Origin: Polysphondylium violaceum
Taxonomy: Eukaryota; Evosea; Eumycetozoa; Dictyosteliales; Dictyosteliaceae
NCBI GenBank assembly: GCA_000277445.1
Contig: AJWJ01000103.1
Coordinates: 1 to 56,282, forward strand
Reading direction: 5' to 3'
DNA length: 56,282 nt
Made by a program: the position numbers and the translations under genes. Positions 1 to 10,315 of this stretch are shown piece by piece. Below the pieces are notes generated by a model. It ran no database searches. It worked only from the letters and a program-made list of their open reading frames with translations, and was not told where the DNA came from. Each line of letters opens with the position of its first letter. Positions within the stretch are counted from its first letter, which is position 1.

Positions 1-1
1 G

Positions 2-277
2 AATCATACAAAATTTTTTTTATAAAAATGCAAATTTTAAATTGTTAACTTGGCCAGCTTACAGTCCTGATTTAAATGTGATAGAGAATGCTAGGGCTTT
101 CTTAAAGAAACAACTTTATGATATAAAAGATTCCATTAAAACCAAAGAACAGCTATTTGAAGTCACAAAAAATAAGTGTATAGTTTAGATCACAAATTTT
201 GTAAATCTATATATGAATCAATACCAAATAGACTAAACGATGTAATTAAAAGCCAAGGTTATTGGACAAAATACTAG
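2..277 (+). mobile_element. Tc1/mariner-type transposase, decayed 3' end
   Basis: The translation from about base 27 reads TWPAYSPDLNVIENA, the C-terminal DD34E-type block of Tc1/mariner transposases, including the last acidic residue in VIEN. A first short stretch (NHTK, bases 2-13) is in another frame. After about base 186 the reading frame must change to give IPNRLNDVIKSQGYWTKY and a stop at 275-277, which is the usual end of Tc1 transposases. So the copy has at least two frame breaks and is inactive. Its 5' part lies outside the window. I could not identify the right inverted terminal repeat in the AT-rich DNA that follows, so the element's true end is unknown. Confidence 0.8.
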
Positions 278-527
278 AGCTTTTATAAAAGTAATCATCA
301 AAAGATAATGAATTTATAATTTTTTTTTAGTTTATTTAGTTGAGCATTCAAAAACCAATTTTCTATTTAAGGATAATCCAGATATCAGATCTTTCCCTTA
401 ATAACATACAGAGATATTGAATTATTTCCAAAAACGGTAATAAGTTTTGCATTACAAAACAATTGTTTATTAAAATTGTCTTACAATTTCAACATGCCCG
501 ATAAAAGAATAACCATTTAAAAAATTC

Positions 528-600
528 CACCTAATCTGGGTCTCGATCCCAGGACCTACAGCTTAGAAGGCTGTCGCAATTCCAACTTTGCTAATCAGGC
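528..600 (-). tRNA. tRNA-Arg (anticodon TCT)
   Basis: On the minus strand a full 73-nt cloverleaf folds. The acceptor stem is GCCTGAT/ATTAGGT (two G-T pairs), the D stem GCAA/TTGC, and the anticodon stem ACAGC/GCTGT with loop CTTCTAA (anticodon TCT). The T stem is CTGGG/CCCAG, and the discriminator base is G. There is no intron. A run of six T follows on the minus strand (RNA polymerase III terminator). The T loop starts ATCGAGA rather than the usual TTCGA, so position 54 is A. CCA is not encoded, as expected in a eukaryote. Confidence 0.93.
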
Positions 601-669
601 TGATATGAATTTTATGTAAAATGAGGAAAATTTTTAACCCCATTTGATAAAATTTTTCTTAAAAATCTT

Positions 670-752
670 TGTACCCTGAGGGATTCGAACCCTCGCATCC
701 TGAGATATTGCAGCCTTAATGCAACCCCTTAGACCAACTCGGGCAAAGGTAC
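670..752 (-). tRNA. tRNA-Leu (anticodon AAG)
   Basis: This is an 83-nt class II tRNA on the minus strand. The acceptor stem is GTACCTT/AGGGTAC, the anticodon stem TTGCA/TGCAA with loop TTAAGGC (anticodon AAG), followed by a long variable arm of about 14 nt, as in tRNA-Leu. The T arm contains a perfect B box, GGTTCGAATCC. The discriminator is A, and a T run follows for polymerase III termination. It lies 70 bp upstream, on the same strand, of the tRNA-Arg gene. Confidence 0.93.
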
Positions 753-876
753 TTGATGAAAATTCATTCGAAAACTACAGATCCTTAATCCAGTTTTCTA
801 AACCAGCTTTTGTCATATAGTTTAATATTTGAATGTTGAAAATTTGGAAAAAAACGATTGATTAATAGGAAATGAA

Positions 877-914
877 ACCTTATGCAACCCTTAGATCAAC
901 TCGGGTAAAGTTAC
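877..914 (-). pseudogene. Partial copy of the tRNA-Leu 5' half
   Basis: The minus-strand sequence matches about the first 40 nt of the tRNA-Leu gene at 670-752 (5' acceptor strand, D arm and start of the anticodon stem) with a few substitutions and small gaps. The copy also includes the first 5' flanking bases (GATGAAAATT). The 3' half is missing, so it cannot fold as a tRNA. It looks like a truncated duplication of the neighbouring gene. Confidence 0.7.
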
Positions 915-1009
915 GATGAAAATTGGGCAAAAAAGCTGTCCTATCAGAAGCGGCTATGCTGCTCTAATGTTGTTTCTGTACTAATTGTGATTTACATTTT
1001 TTTTATTAA

Positions 1010-2008
1010 TTAATAAGATAAATAAAATTTTCTAATGACACTAGACTTTGGTGTACCATGACACTTTTTAAACTTTTGTTTTGAAGCACAAGGGCAATTT
1101 TCATTTGCTCCTACTTTTACCTTTTTAATATTTCCACCAATTTTAGTATATTCACGATACAAATTGATTGATTCTAAAATAAAATGATGGTTAAAAACAA
1201 ATATTAATATTGAAACAACCCAACTACAATCTATAAACATACCAAATAAATTATCAATAAAATTATTAATCTCTGTAGTAGAGATTCCTTTATAAACTGT
1301 AAGAAAATGAGCAATAAATTCAGAATAAAGATTTGGATTGACAGTAACCATTTCATTTGCCAAAGGGTTGGGTGTGGTGATTTCTTGAATTAAAGTGGCA
1401 TTCCAAGTACCATTTTCAAAGATAACAAGATTATCTGGTACTTTTTTATCCAAATTTGGAGAGACAAAATCACTAATGAGTGAAACAGCATTCAATAGTT
1501 TTTGTGAAACAATAGATTTTGCCAATTGATTGGGTGAAATTCTAGGCAACTGGGGTTCTTTATCAGAGTGAGACATGGATACAGTCTCTACGACATTTAA
1601 TAGTTTTAAATCGATAATGGGGAGTTTTTCTGCCACCTGTTCAAGATAACCCCACATTTTCTCTATTCTATTGTTTGACTCCTTTTGTTTGGCAACGGCT
1701 TCTTTTCCAACGGGAATATTGTGGCATCTCCAAACCTCTACACGAGAATCTTGATTGTTTACCTGTACATATTCAATTTCATTTACCAAGTGATCCAAAG
1801 TCAATGAACCCTCGTTGTCACCAACATTTGCATCGATATGAATAAAAGAAAGTCTTGATTGAGTTTTAAAAATAAATATACTAGAATCCAATGTAATTTC
1901 ATCTGTGTAAAATCTTATGTCACCTGGATTCTCTTTATCATCATTTCTAGCTATAAATCCGATTGGTATTAAATAATTGTTGTTTTTATCGGTCGTGGTG
2001 TCTGTCAT
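1010..2008 (-). CDS. SEC-C motif protein, otherwise unrecognised
   Basis: This is a single-exon gene of 332 residues. The only recognisable element is a C-terminal Cys-rich motif, CPCASKQKFKKCHG (about residues 301-316). It matches the SEC-C zinc-binding motif (CxC...CH/C) known from the SecA tail and many unrelated proteins. The rest is mixed alpha/beta-looking sequence with no family I can name, no signal peptide and no low-complexity tract. SEC-C motifs bind zinc and often mediate contacts with proteins or nucleic acids; the role here is unknown. The start at 2008 is the first ATG after an A/T-rich leader. The DHX33 gene ends about 165 bp upstream on the same strand. Confidence 0.72.
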   Translation of the reverse strand: MTDTTTDKNNNYLIPIGFIARNDDKENPGDIRFYTDEITLDSSIFIFKTQSRLSFIHIDANVGDNEGSLTLDHLVNEIEYVQVNNQDSRVEVWRCHNIPVGKEAVAKQKESNNRIEKMWGYLEQVAEKLPIIDLKLLNVVETVSMSHSDKEPQLPRISPNQLAKSIVSQKLLNAVSLISDFVSPNLDKKVPDNLVIFENGTWNATLIQEITTPNPLANEMVTVNPNLYSEFIAHFLTVYKGISTTEINNFIDNLFGMFIDCSWVVSILIFVFNHHFILESINLYREYTKIGGNIKKVKVGANENCPCASKQKFKKCHGTPKSSVIRKFYLSY

Positions 2009-2172
2009 TCTTGTGTTTCAATGTATATATCTAATGATGAAAAAAAAATTTAAAAAAAATAAAATAAAAAATAAAAAAAAAACGAACGAAAGAATCATCA
2101 TATGAGTTTAAACTCAAATATTGATGTACAGAAACAATATCAATTAAAAACAAGATTTTATTACTCATATGA

Positions 2173-4624
2173 CTAATTATCATCTGCTGATGTAAATTGA
2201 TTTAAAGTATTTAAAGAAGAATCAGAATTTTGATCTTGAGGGATTGGTCTTGATCCATAGTATTTTGGACAAATTTCGGGTAACCAAGAAGGTTCAATTG
2301 GTAAAACATTTCTAGCAAAAGCTTTTGTAGTAATTGTTAGTTCATTGTATAGAATATATTGAGGTTTAATATCAAAGAGGAATGAAGTTGGATGAATATG
2401 AATTTCTTTACTATCCACCATTGTTTTATATTTCTTGTCTGGTTGTAAAGCGGCAACATTCATAAAGAATCCAGATATAAATGATTTTCTAACTTTTTCA
2501 AAGTCATTTTCACAGGATTCAATCTTTAATTTAATTGATATACAATATTTAACCAATTGTTCAAATACATTCTTTTATATTATTAATAATTTGGTTAGTT
2601 TGTTAAATATAAAATACTAGATAATACTACTACTTACAATAACTTTTGTCATTGATTTAATATTAATAAAATGATTAAAACACCATTCCAAACTACCTTT
2701 TACTCTTTGATATTCTCTAAAAACATTTAAAAAGGTGATATGGTCACCCTCTGGGGAAAAGAATATTTTCTTTATACTTTCAACCTCTTGTTTCTTGTCT
2801 TTGGGGATGAAAAATATAGATTCCACTGAAAGCATACTAATGATAATCAATACCTCTTCGAGACAATTAAATTCAACAGATTTTAATAGAGTTTTACTAT
2901 ACATGGGATCAAGTGGAAACATGGCCATCTTTTTACCTAATTCACTGAGGTTTCCTTGATCTGTGAGTGCTTCAAGACAATACAATTGCTCCAAAGACTT
3001 TTTAATGGTTGGCAATGGAGGACGCTCGAGGAAATCAAATCCCAATATATCGTGAACGCCAATGGTCTTTAGTTGTAGGATAACATTTGCAACGTTTGAT
3101 CTTTTGATCTCTGGAATAGAGCTGTCGTCCATATTTTCAAATGTACTCTGTGTGTAGAGACGATAACACTTGCCTTCAAACTCTCTACCTGCTCTACCAG
3201 TTCTTTGTCTAGCCGATGCCTTGGAGATGGGAATAACATTCAAGGAATCAATTCCGATCTTGGGATTGTATATCTTTGATTTAACAACACCAGTGTCGAC
3301 GACATATCTAATGCCATTGATAGTAAGCGATGTCTCTGCAATGTTTGTAGCCAAAATGACTTTTCTCGACCCCTTGGGAGACTTTTCAAATACCTTCATT
3401 TGCTGCTCTTGTGGCAATGCAGCAAAGATTGGACGTACGAGCAACTCTTTACAACCCTCTGGTAAACGAGGTATTCTATCAATCAAGAGCTTTTCTAAAT
3501 TTTCAATCTCTTCTCTACCAGTCAAGAAAACCAATATATCACCTCCATTCTCGTCTTCCTCTGACTTTATGGTTTCATTGTTTAGATATTGCAAGTGAAT
3601 CTGTAATACTGTCACCAAAGCTGCGTCGACATAGTCTTTTTGTAATTCATTTGTGTAATAGATTTGCACGGGAAACTGTCTACCTTCAATATAAAGGATA
3701 GGTGCATTATCAAAATAATTTGAAAACAACTCTGCATCCAATGTAGCAGACATAATAATGATTTTCAATGGACTAATTTTAGGTTTAATCTTTTGGATTG
3801 TCGTTTCATTATTATTGCTTGATTCTGGATCTTGTTTTGTTTCCTCCTCTTGCTCCTCTTTTTCCAATTGTTTTATTCTATCATTTCTTTTCTTTTGAAT
3901 CTTTTTTAATAGGCCAAATAGAATATCTGTATTTAATGTACGTTCATGAGCCTCATCTAAAATGATGACAGAATATTTTGATAATGATGCATCAAGCATT
4001 GCCTCTCTGACCAACATACCATCAGTCATGTATTTCAATCTAGTGTCTTTACTACTCTTATCATCAAATCTAACACTATAACCAACTTGTTGACCCAACT
4101 CTACTCCCATTTCATCAGATACTCTTTTTGAAATAGATACTGCTGCAACTCTTCTCGGTTGTGTAATTGCGATAACTCCCTTATTTGTATAACCTTCTTC
4201 ATGTAAATATTGTGGAATTTCTATTGGATAACAATAATAACTTTAGTACTCATACAATTAACTGCTAACTCTTTCACCAATAGAGATACATACGAGTAGT
4301 TTTACCAGTACCTGTCTCTGAAATGATAATGACAGTTGAATGTTTATTTACATTTTCAACCAAAGCTTTTCTTGCACTAAATACAGGCAATGCTTTCTTT
4401 TGTTGAATAATTTCTTCAGATACTACTTTTTTCTCTACTACTATTGTTTTACTCGATGACGATGACGATGATGATGATGATGTTGATGATGGTGATGATG
4501 ATGGTTGTGGTCTCTCTTTTCTAACTTTTTCTACACCATTTGATACTTTATTTACACCTTTTTTAACGATGTTTGGTGTAAATTTAGTTTGTGGTATTTT
4601 TTTCAATGAAGGTGGTGGAACCAT
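2173..4624 (-). CDS. dhx33: DEAH-box RNA helicase, DHX33 type
   Basis: Three exons, 4624-4294, 4220-2638 and 2571-2173, join to 770 residues. Introns are 73 and 66 nt, and the first join restores the block TTQIPQYL. A Ser-rich N-terminus (about residues 40-60) precedes the helicase core: Walker A ETGTGKT (about 103-109), TQPRRVAA, DEAH (about 199-202), SAT, and motif VI QRTGRAGRE. The winged-helix/ratchet (HA2) and OB-fold regions follow, ending HPTSFLF...YNELTITTKAF. Flanking residues such as LPVFSARKAL and GYSVRFDD match metazoan DHX33 better than the splicing DEAH helicases. Human DHX33 works in nucleolar rRNA synthesis and nucleic-acid sensing. An acidic, Glu-rich insert lies between DEAH and SAT. 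The start is the first ATG of the open frame. Confidence 0.88.
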
Positions 4625-4849
4625 CTTGAGCTTATATTAATATTACACACAATATGATAAATAATGTCAGACGAATGAATGTGGAGAAATTCCTCGTTTT
4701 TTTTCCATCCTTCCGAAAATAAAAAAAATTAAAAAAAACAATTTTTAAAAAAAATAGAAAAACTATATTCTCAGATATATATAACACGTTCACAGGTAGA
4801 GATACATTACATTTGGGATCTCTTATGAATTACTGCAGACAATAACAAT

Positions 4850-5417
4850 ATGCATAATACAACAACCTCAAATAATACTACTACCACAACCACCACTACT
4901 ACCACAACTACAACAAGTCCTCGTAGTAGTAGTCAAGAGTCAAGCCCACCTACAGTTAGATTAACATTTAAACCAAAGAAACAGAAAAAGCGTGTTCAAT
5001 GGACTGAAAACATTGTAGATAATGAACATATGGAGAAAAGAAAATCTAAAAGTATTATTGATTGTCATTGAACACTCTCTATCGAATATCTGTAATCATA
5101 TTAATACTAACTCTATCCACTATCTATAGAATGTTGTATATTTCATAAAAAGAAACCTTTTGACGAAAGTAGTGATGAAAGTGGAGAAGAAGAAATTTTA
5201 AGAAAAAAGAGAAAAGGTAAGCAATTAGGCATAGTAGTAGTGGTAGTGTACATTGTTTAGAACTTATAGTAACCTCTTTTTTTATTTAACAATAGAAGAA
5301 TCAGAGAATCATAGCTGTGAATGTGAGCATGATGGTCATGAACATCATGAGAATGAAAATCATCATGATGATAATGATAAAGAAAACGGTAATAGTAATA
5401 ACAATAATGTAAATTAG
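4850..5417 (+). CDS. ppp1r11: Protein phosphatase 1 inhibitor-3 (PPP1R11/YPI1 family)
   Basis: Exons 4850-5051, 5130-5216 and 5296-5417 give 136 residues. After a poly-Thr N-terminus comes the family signature KRVQWTENIVDNEHMEKRKS, where RVQW is the RVxF-type PP1 docking motif. It is followed by KKCCIFHKKKPFDESSDES, the conserved CC(I)xxKPxxFxES block, then an acidic Glu run and a His/Glu-rich tail ending in poly-Asn. The first intron splits the conserved RKSK-KCC block exactly, which supports the join. Members bind and inhibit the PP1 catalytic subunit in the nucleus; human PPP1R11 has also been reported as an E3 ligase. The gene starts 225 bp from divergent dhx33, so the two probably share a promoter region. 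Confidence 0.88.
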
Positions 5418-6995
5418 ATATTCTCAAATAGATAAACAATATTCACATCTCTCCTCTCAACTTTTTTGCAAAAAACCACGATAATGACCAAGTCAGCAAC
5501 CAAACCAATATTTTATTCAGTGAAAATATTTATAATATACACATGTCAAAGAAAAAGAAATCAATCAAAAATTATAAAAAAAAATTGATGGCGAGCATCA
5601 TACAACCTCCCCCCTTTGATTAGTTTTTTTTAAAAAAAAAAAAAAAAACGTTACGATTCGATTTGTTGGCTTTTTTTTTTTTTTTTGTAAATGGTCTTTT
5701 TTTCGCCGTTGATTGTTAAATAAAAGGTTTTTTTAAAAAAAAAAACAGACAATTGTAAAAACACACTCTCCCCAATAGTTGTCTATATTATTTTAAATTT
5801 TGTTTTATTTGTCAACAAATTGAAAAAAAAAAGTATATTATCTCTCTCTTTGTTGAGTATATCATACAATATCTCACTATTCCTTTATTCTTTTTGCACT
5901 TCTTCCTTTCATTCTTACCACATCGACATCTTCACACTCCCCCCCACCTGGTTGACCACACGCTACACACCACACATCAAATAATAACCAACAACAACAC
6001 TACAACACACCACATTCCATCCGAAATTTATATTTACTCTTATTGTTCCCACCCTTATTCAATACCTTGCAACTTTTTTTATTTTTCACCCCCTTTTTTC
6101 ACCACATTTACACACACATTTTTTATTCCTTTTTTTTTTCTCTTTACCTTTTACAATTTTATTTTTCTACTCTGCTCTATTTATTATATTTATATTGTGT
6201 CACACACTAGTTGGATAATATCTAAGATTTCATTATCATATTTGTTTAAGACTTGGTAAAGATCTTGCATACACACAACCAACACATATTTTACGTACAT
6301 CACCCACACTACAAACACATACTTACACAATATGAGAATCACTGCTCAACAACTTCTCACTCACTTCATATAATTATCAACAAACATCATCTCATTATTA
6401 TTATATTATTGTTATTATTATTATTATTATTATCATATCATTAGTTGATTCATTCATACATATTTTCTCTCTTTTTATTTCTTTTTATTTTGTCATTACA
6501 TTCTGAAGGTTCATCATAAAGAAATCATATTCATTCCAACAACAACAACAACCTTTGATTGTATAATACATATTTCTAAATACTAGTTTCTTAATTTAAT
6601 TTGTTATATACAAAAAAAAAAAAAAAAAAAGTATTGCAATTTCAAAAAAAGACGATAAATTTTGTTGGGATTTGTTTGTCTCATCACCATCTCTCAAATT
6701 TATTAATAACAACAAAAATTTATTTATCATAGTTTCTCCAACTTACTCTAATTTTTTTTTTATTTTTTTTTCAATTTTTATTTTTTTTTCACAAATTTTT
6801 TTTTTAATTTTTTTTTGAATGAAGGAATAGAAACCACACATCCCATCGTTGTGATTTCACAAAATTATATTATATTAACAAAAACAAATTTCTTTTTAGG
6901 TTAAATTTTACATTTTTTAATTTCTTTGCACTATTATTATTATTATATTATTATTAGATATACACAAAACACACACACACATATACAGATAAAAG
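5418..6995. other. Intergenic region and leader upstream of rab11A
   Basis: This 1.6-kb stretch has no credible gene. It holds several long T-tract/A-tract junctions (about 5623-5648 and 5727-5745), pyrimidine-rich C/T/A stretches with CACAC runs (about 5900-6350), a short TTA array (about 6385-6432) and many homopolymers. Short open frames here are compositional. Part of it is probably the rab11A promoter and 5' leader. Confidence 0.6.
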
Positions 6996-7936
6996 ATGTC
7001 AAAATCAGGATCACAAGAAGAATATGACTATTTATATAAAAGTAAGATATAGTGATTATTTTTTTTTTTTCGCCCATTTAAGAAGACAACCAAAACGGCG
7101 GTGTGAAGGTCTAGATAAAGAAGGGAAGAAAAAAAAAAAAAAAAAAAAAATACTTGATTACTAATGCGAGAAATATCATAAAAAATAGTCGTTTTAATTG
7201 GTGACTCTGGTGTCGGAAAGAGTAATCTATTATCTAGATTTACTCGTAATGAATTTAGTCTTGAAACTAAATCAACTATTGGTGTAGAATTTGCAACTAG
7301 AACTATCGAAACACAAGGTAAAGTTATTAAAGCTCAAGTTTGGGATACTGCTGGTCAAGAAAGATATAGAGCTATCACATCTGCGTATGTATTAGAGTCG
7401 TGTTATCAATTCAAGTGTACATATGTAATATCGATATTAATCATTATCATCACCTAATATAGCTATTATCGTGGTGCTGTTGGTGCCTTACTTGTTTACG
7501 ATATTGCTAAACAAGCTACTTATAAATCAGTTGAAAGATGGTTAACAGAATTGCGTGAAAACGCTGATCGTAATATTGAGATTATGTTGGTTGGAAATAA
7601 AAGCGATTTAAGACACTTACGTGAGGTCTCTACAGATGAAGCTAAAGAATTTTCAGAAAAACATAAACTTTCATTTATTGAAACTTCAGGTAAGATTCAA
7701 CCATCAATTATCAAACAACAACAACAATTATATTAATAGTACATTTTATAAATATAGCTCTTGATTCTAGCAATGTAGAACTCGCATTCCAAAATATTTT
7801 AACTCAAATTTATCAATTGATGAGCCGTCCAAGTCACGGTCCAATCGTTACAGATGACCCAACCCCAACAGGTGTTTCTGTTGATTGGAACAACAACAAT
7901 GAAACAGCCACCAAACCAAGCAATTGTTCTTGCTAA
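6996..7936 (+). CDS. rab11A: Rab11-family small GTPase
   Basis: Exons 6996-7041, 7189-7384, 7463-7689 and 7758-7936 join in phase to 215 residues. G-box motifs are intact: GDSGVGKSN (P loop, residues 20-28), a switch I Thr in [20 protein letters not shown] and ETSA. The switch region [20 protein letters not shown] and the string [16 protein letters not shown] are diagnostic of Rab11. The C-terminus ends CSC, a CxC geranylgeranylation signal. Rab11 controls recycling-endosome and, in Dictyostelium, contractile-vacuole traffic. The first coding exon is only 46 nt and is followed by an intron of about 147 nt with a long A run. All changes from known Rab11A are outside functional motifs except the variable tail. 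Confidence 0.95.
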
Positions 7937-8320
7937 ATCATTTAAATATATATATCTTTTTATAACAAACAAAAAAAAAAAAAAACTTGGTGTTCAAGTG
8001 GTCTTTTTTTTTCTTTATTTCATTTTTCTCTTCTTTCCAACACATTATTTATAACAAAAACTCACTTCATTTTAAAATTACACAAAAAATTTAAAAACAC
8101 GTAATGAAAGATTTAAAATCCAGGTTTTCATAATTTAATTTCAATAAATCTATTTTTTTTACTTTTTTTTTTTTCACATAATCATATTGGTTTATTACTT
8201 TACACCATTTGTCCAATTAAAATTTAACAAATACATAATATATTGTTTTTAATCAATAACATGACTGCCACTTAATGGATTGGCTTTGTCTTTAATAGTG
8301 GCTTCATTAAAATTGTCTTT
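7937..8320. other. Convergent intergenic region
   Basis: This is AT-rich DNA between the 3' ends of rab11A and the first ADF-H gene. No gene is seen. Bases 8249-8320 are the former C-terminal coding part of the ADF-H gene, which now lies beyond an in-frame stop (see that gene). Confidence 0.6.
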
Positions 8321-8733
8321 TTAGATAGCTGTAATTTCAGCATGGTATGGCTATAGAAAAAGTTATTAGCTATATAGAATTTGCTTTAATATTCTTAATA
8401 AATAGTTACTTGAAAGAAAGCTTTGACACCACCTAGGTGAGATGTTTTTTTCCCTTTTTCAAGGATAGGAACTCGTGGACCTATCCAAGTAATAAAGACA
8501 TCTTTGGTTCTAGCATCAGATTGGAAACCTGTATCATTTTCATTATATTGACATCTCACCAACATATAGGCAATTTCGAAATCTTTTAACTTCTCAACCA
8601 TATCTTCTACACCTTCTCCTGATGCTTTGAATACAATTGAATTTGGATCAATGTATCCATAAATTATCCATGGAGTTGATCCTTTAGAGTCCCTAAAGGT
8701 TAGTATTTTATGTGAATCTTGAATTTCAAGCAT
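8321..8733 (-). CDS. Coactosin-like ADF-H actin-binding protein, C-terminally shortened
   Basis: Exons 8733-8410 and 8350-8321 give 117 residues, with a 59-nt intron. The ADF-homology fold is recognisable by STPWIIYGYIDPNSIVF, SGEGVEDMVEKL, VRCQYNEND and KDVFITWIGP(R/Q)V, followed by EKGKKTSH. It is a close paralogue of the gene at 9191-9723. It ends early: after HAEITAI the next codon is TAA, but the same frame continues as KDNFNEATIKDKANPLSG...ID to a second stop at 8249. This corresponds residue for residue to the C-terminus of the paralogue. So the last 23 or so residues have been lost, probably recently, or the stop is a sequence error or is read through. The likely role is F-actin binding in the cytoplasm, inferred from the family. 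Confidence 0.82.
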
Positions 8734-9190
8734 CTAGAAGTAGATAAAATAAATTTAAATATTTGATAAAAAAAAATAACTTTATCATGAATATTTATAA
8801 AATTTTTTGTAATTACAAAAAAAGAAAAATATAAAAACAAAATCTTATTGATTGAGATTTCACAGCTTCCATCTCCCTAAAAAAAAGTGTGCAAATTTAC
8901 AGCAGAGCACTATCTGTTATGGAAAAAGATTTTTTTTCTTTTTTTAAAACAAAGATTTAAATTTCCATAATTATTAAATTGTGGCTTTTAAATTGTTTTT
9001 GTTGATGGATGTAGTTTCAGATTTCCCAGCCACGAAAAAAAAGGTATGTAAATAGAATATATTTGTATTTTTCAATTTAATTCATTTTTTCCAATTGTAC
9101 AAAGATAAAAAATATATATATATTTTATTTCAATAAATAGGTTTTTTTCCTTTAAAATTATATATTTACTATTACTAGATCTATACGTTT
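8734..9190. other. Intergenic region between the tandem ADF-H genes
   Basis: This is AT-rich DNA between the stop of the upstream copy and the start of the downstream copy, both on the minus strand. It must contain the 3' region of one and the promoter of the other. I see no gene. Confidence 0.5.
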
Positions 9191-9723
9191 TTAAGCAATA
9201 ACATGACTACCACTTAATGGGGCAGCTCTGTCTTTAATATTTACTTCAGTGAAATTGGCTCTGTTAAGGGCTGTAATTTCAGCATGGAATGGCTAAAACA
9301 AACAAAAAAAAAAAAAAAGGTTATATTATTTTAAAAAGAATATTCATTCAGAAATAAAGAAATGATAGTTACTTGTAATAAAGCTTTGGCATCACCAACG
9401 TGAGAGGTTTTTTTACCTTTTTCAATGATACCAACTTGTGGTCCTGTCCAAGCGATAAAGATATCTTTAAGATTTGCTTTATTATCGAGAACACCAGTTT
9501 TGAAACCTGGATCTTTTTCGTTATATTGGCATCTAATGAGGATATAAGCAGCTTCATTATCCTTTAATGAGGCAACCATATTTTCAACACCTTCACCAGA
9601 TTGTCTGTATGCAATAGAGCTTGGTGAAACGTATCCCAAAACAATCCATGGATTTGATGCGTTTGAGGCTTTATATTGAGCTAAAGCGTTTTTTAATTCT
9701 GCTGGATTTGAAATTGAAACCAT
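9191..9723 (-). CDS. Coactosin-like ADF-H actin-binding protein
   Basis: Exons 9723-9373 and 9292-9191 give 150 residues, with an intron at the same codon as in the paralogue at 8321-8733. The single ADF-homology domain covers nearly the whole protein: SNPWIVLGYVSPSSIAY, SGEGVENMVASL, IRCQYNEKDPG, KDIFIAWTGP and IEKGKKTSHVGDAK, ending PLSGSHVIA. Coactosin and related ADF-H proteins bind actin filaments and oppose capping without severing. The combination GPQVGIIEKGKKTSH resembles the coactosin/drebrin ADF-H branch, not cofilin. The two genes are a local duplication in head-to-tail order, 457 bp apart. Confidence 0.87.
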
Positions 9724-10315
9724 TTTTATATATTGAAAGAGGATAAATTAATATTTTTAGAAAAGAAAAAAAATTGATCAAACTTATTTATTGTTTCTAA
9801 AAATTTGTGATCAAAAAAAAAAAAAACAAAAAAAGAAAAAAATAAAAAAAAAAAAAACTATACCTCCCACTTGTAATGGGTTTTTTAATTTCAGTGAATT
9901 AGTTATACAAAGTTGATCAAATAATATGTACATATATGTGTATGTTTTATTTTTAATTTTTTATCTTTGATTGGTTATTAGGTGGGATTATATAGCTCTT
10001 TTATAAAATAAACAATCCCACTTAACCAATTTAAAGATATATATCTACTTAATTTTAGAATAAAGAAAAATGGAAAAACTATTTAGGATTTTTCAAACAA
10101 AATAAAAATGATTGATTGATCATATGCAATAGAGATAATGATTTCCGTAGAAATAATATTGAATAAAAAAAAAAAAGTACTTCAATTTTTTTAATTTTTT
10201 TTAATTTTTTTTTAATTTTTTTTTATGTGAGAGGTGTGTGAATTCATTCTTCAACAAAAACTGCAAAATCGCACCATTTCATTTTCTCTATAGCTTTATA
10301 TTATAGATTAATAAA
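9724..10315. other. Divergent promoter region, ADF-H gene / sdhB
   Basis: 592 bp separate the starts of the minus-strand ADF-H gene and plus-strand sdhB. There are several long A runs and T runs and a TACATATATGTGTA palindrome-like stretch near 9929. I see no gene. Confidence 0.5.

Noticed and set aside
877-914. Second functional tRNA-Leu
   Set aside because: Only the 5' half is present and the anticodon arm is incomplete.
5894-6444. Two open frames of 121 and 63 codons upstream of rab11A
   Set aside because: His/Thr/Phe-rich output of CACA and TTTT tracts, no conserved motif, no downstream continuity.
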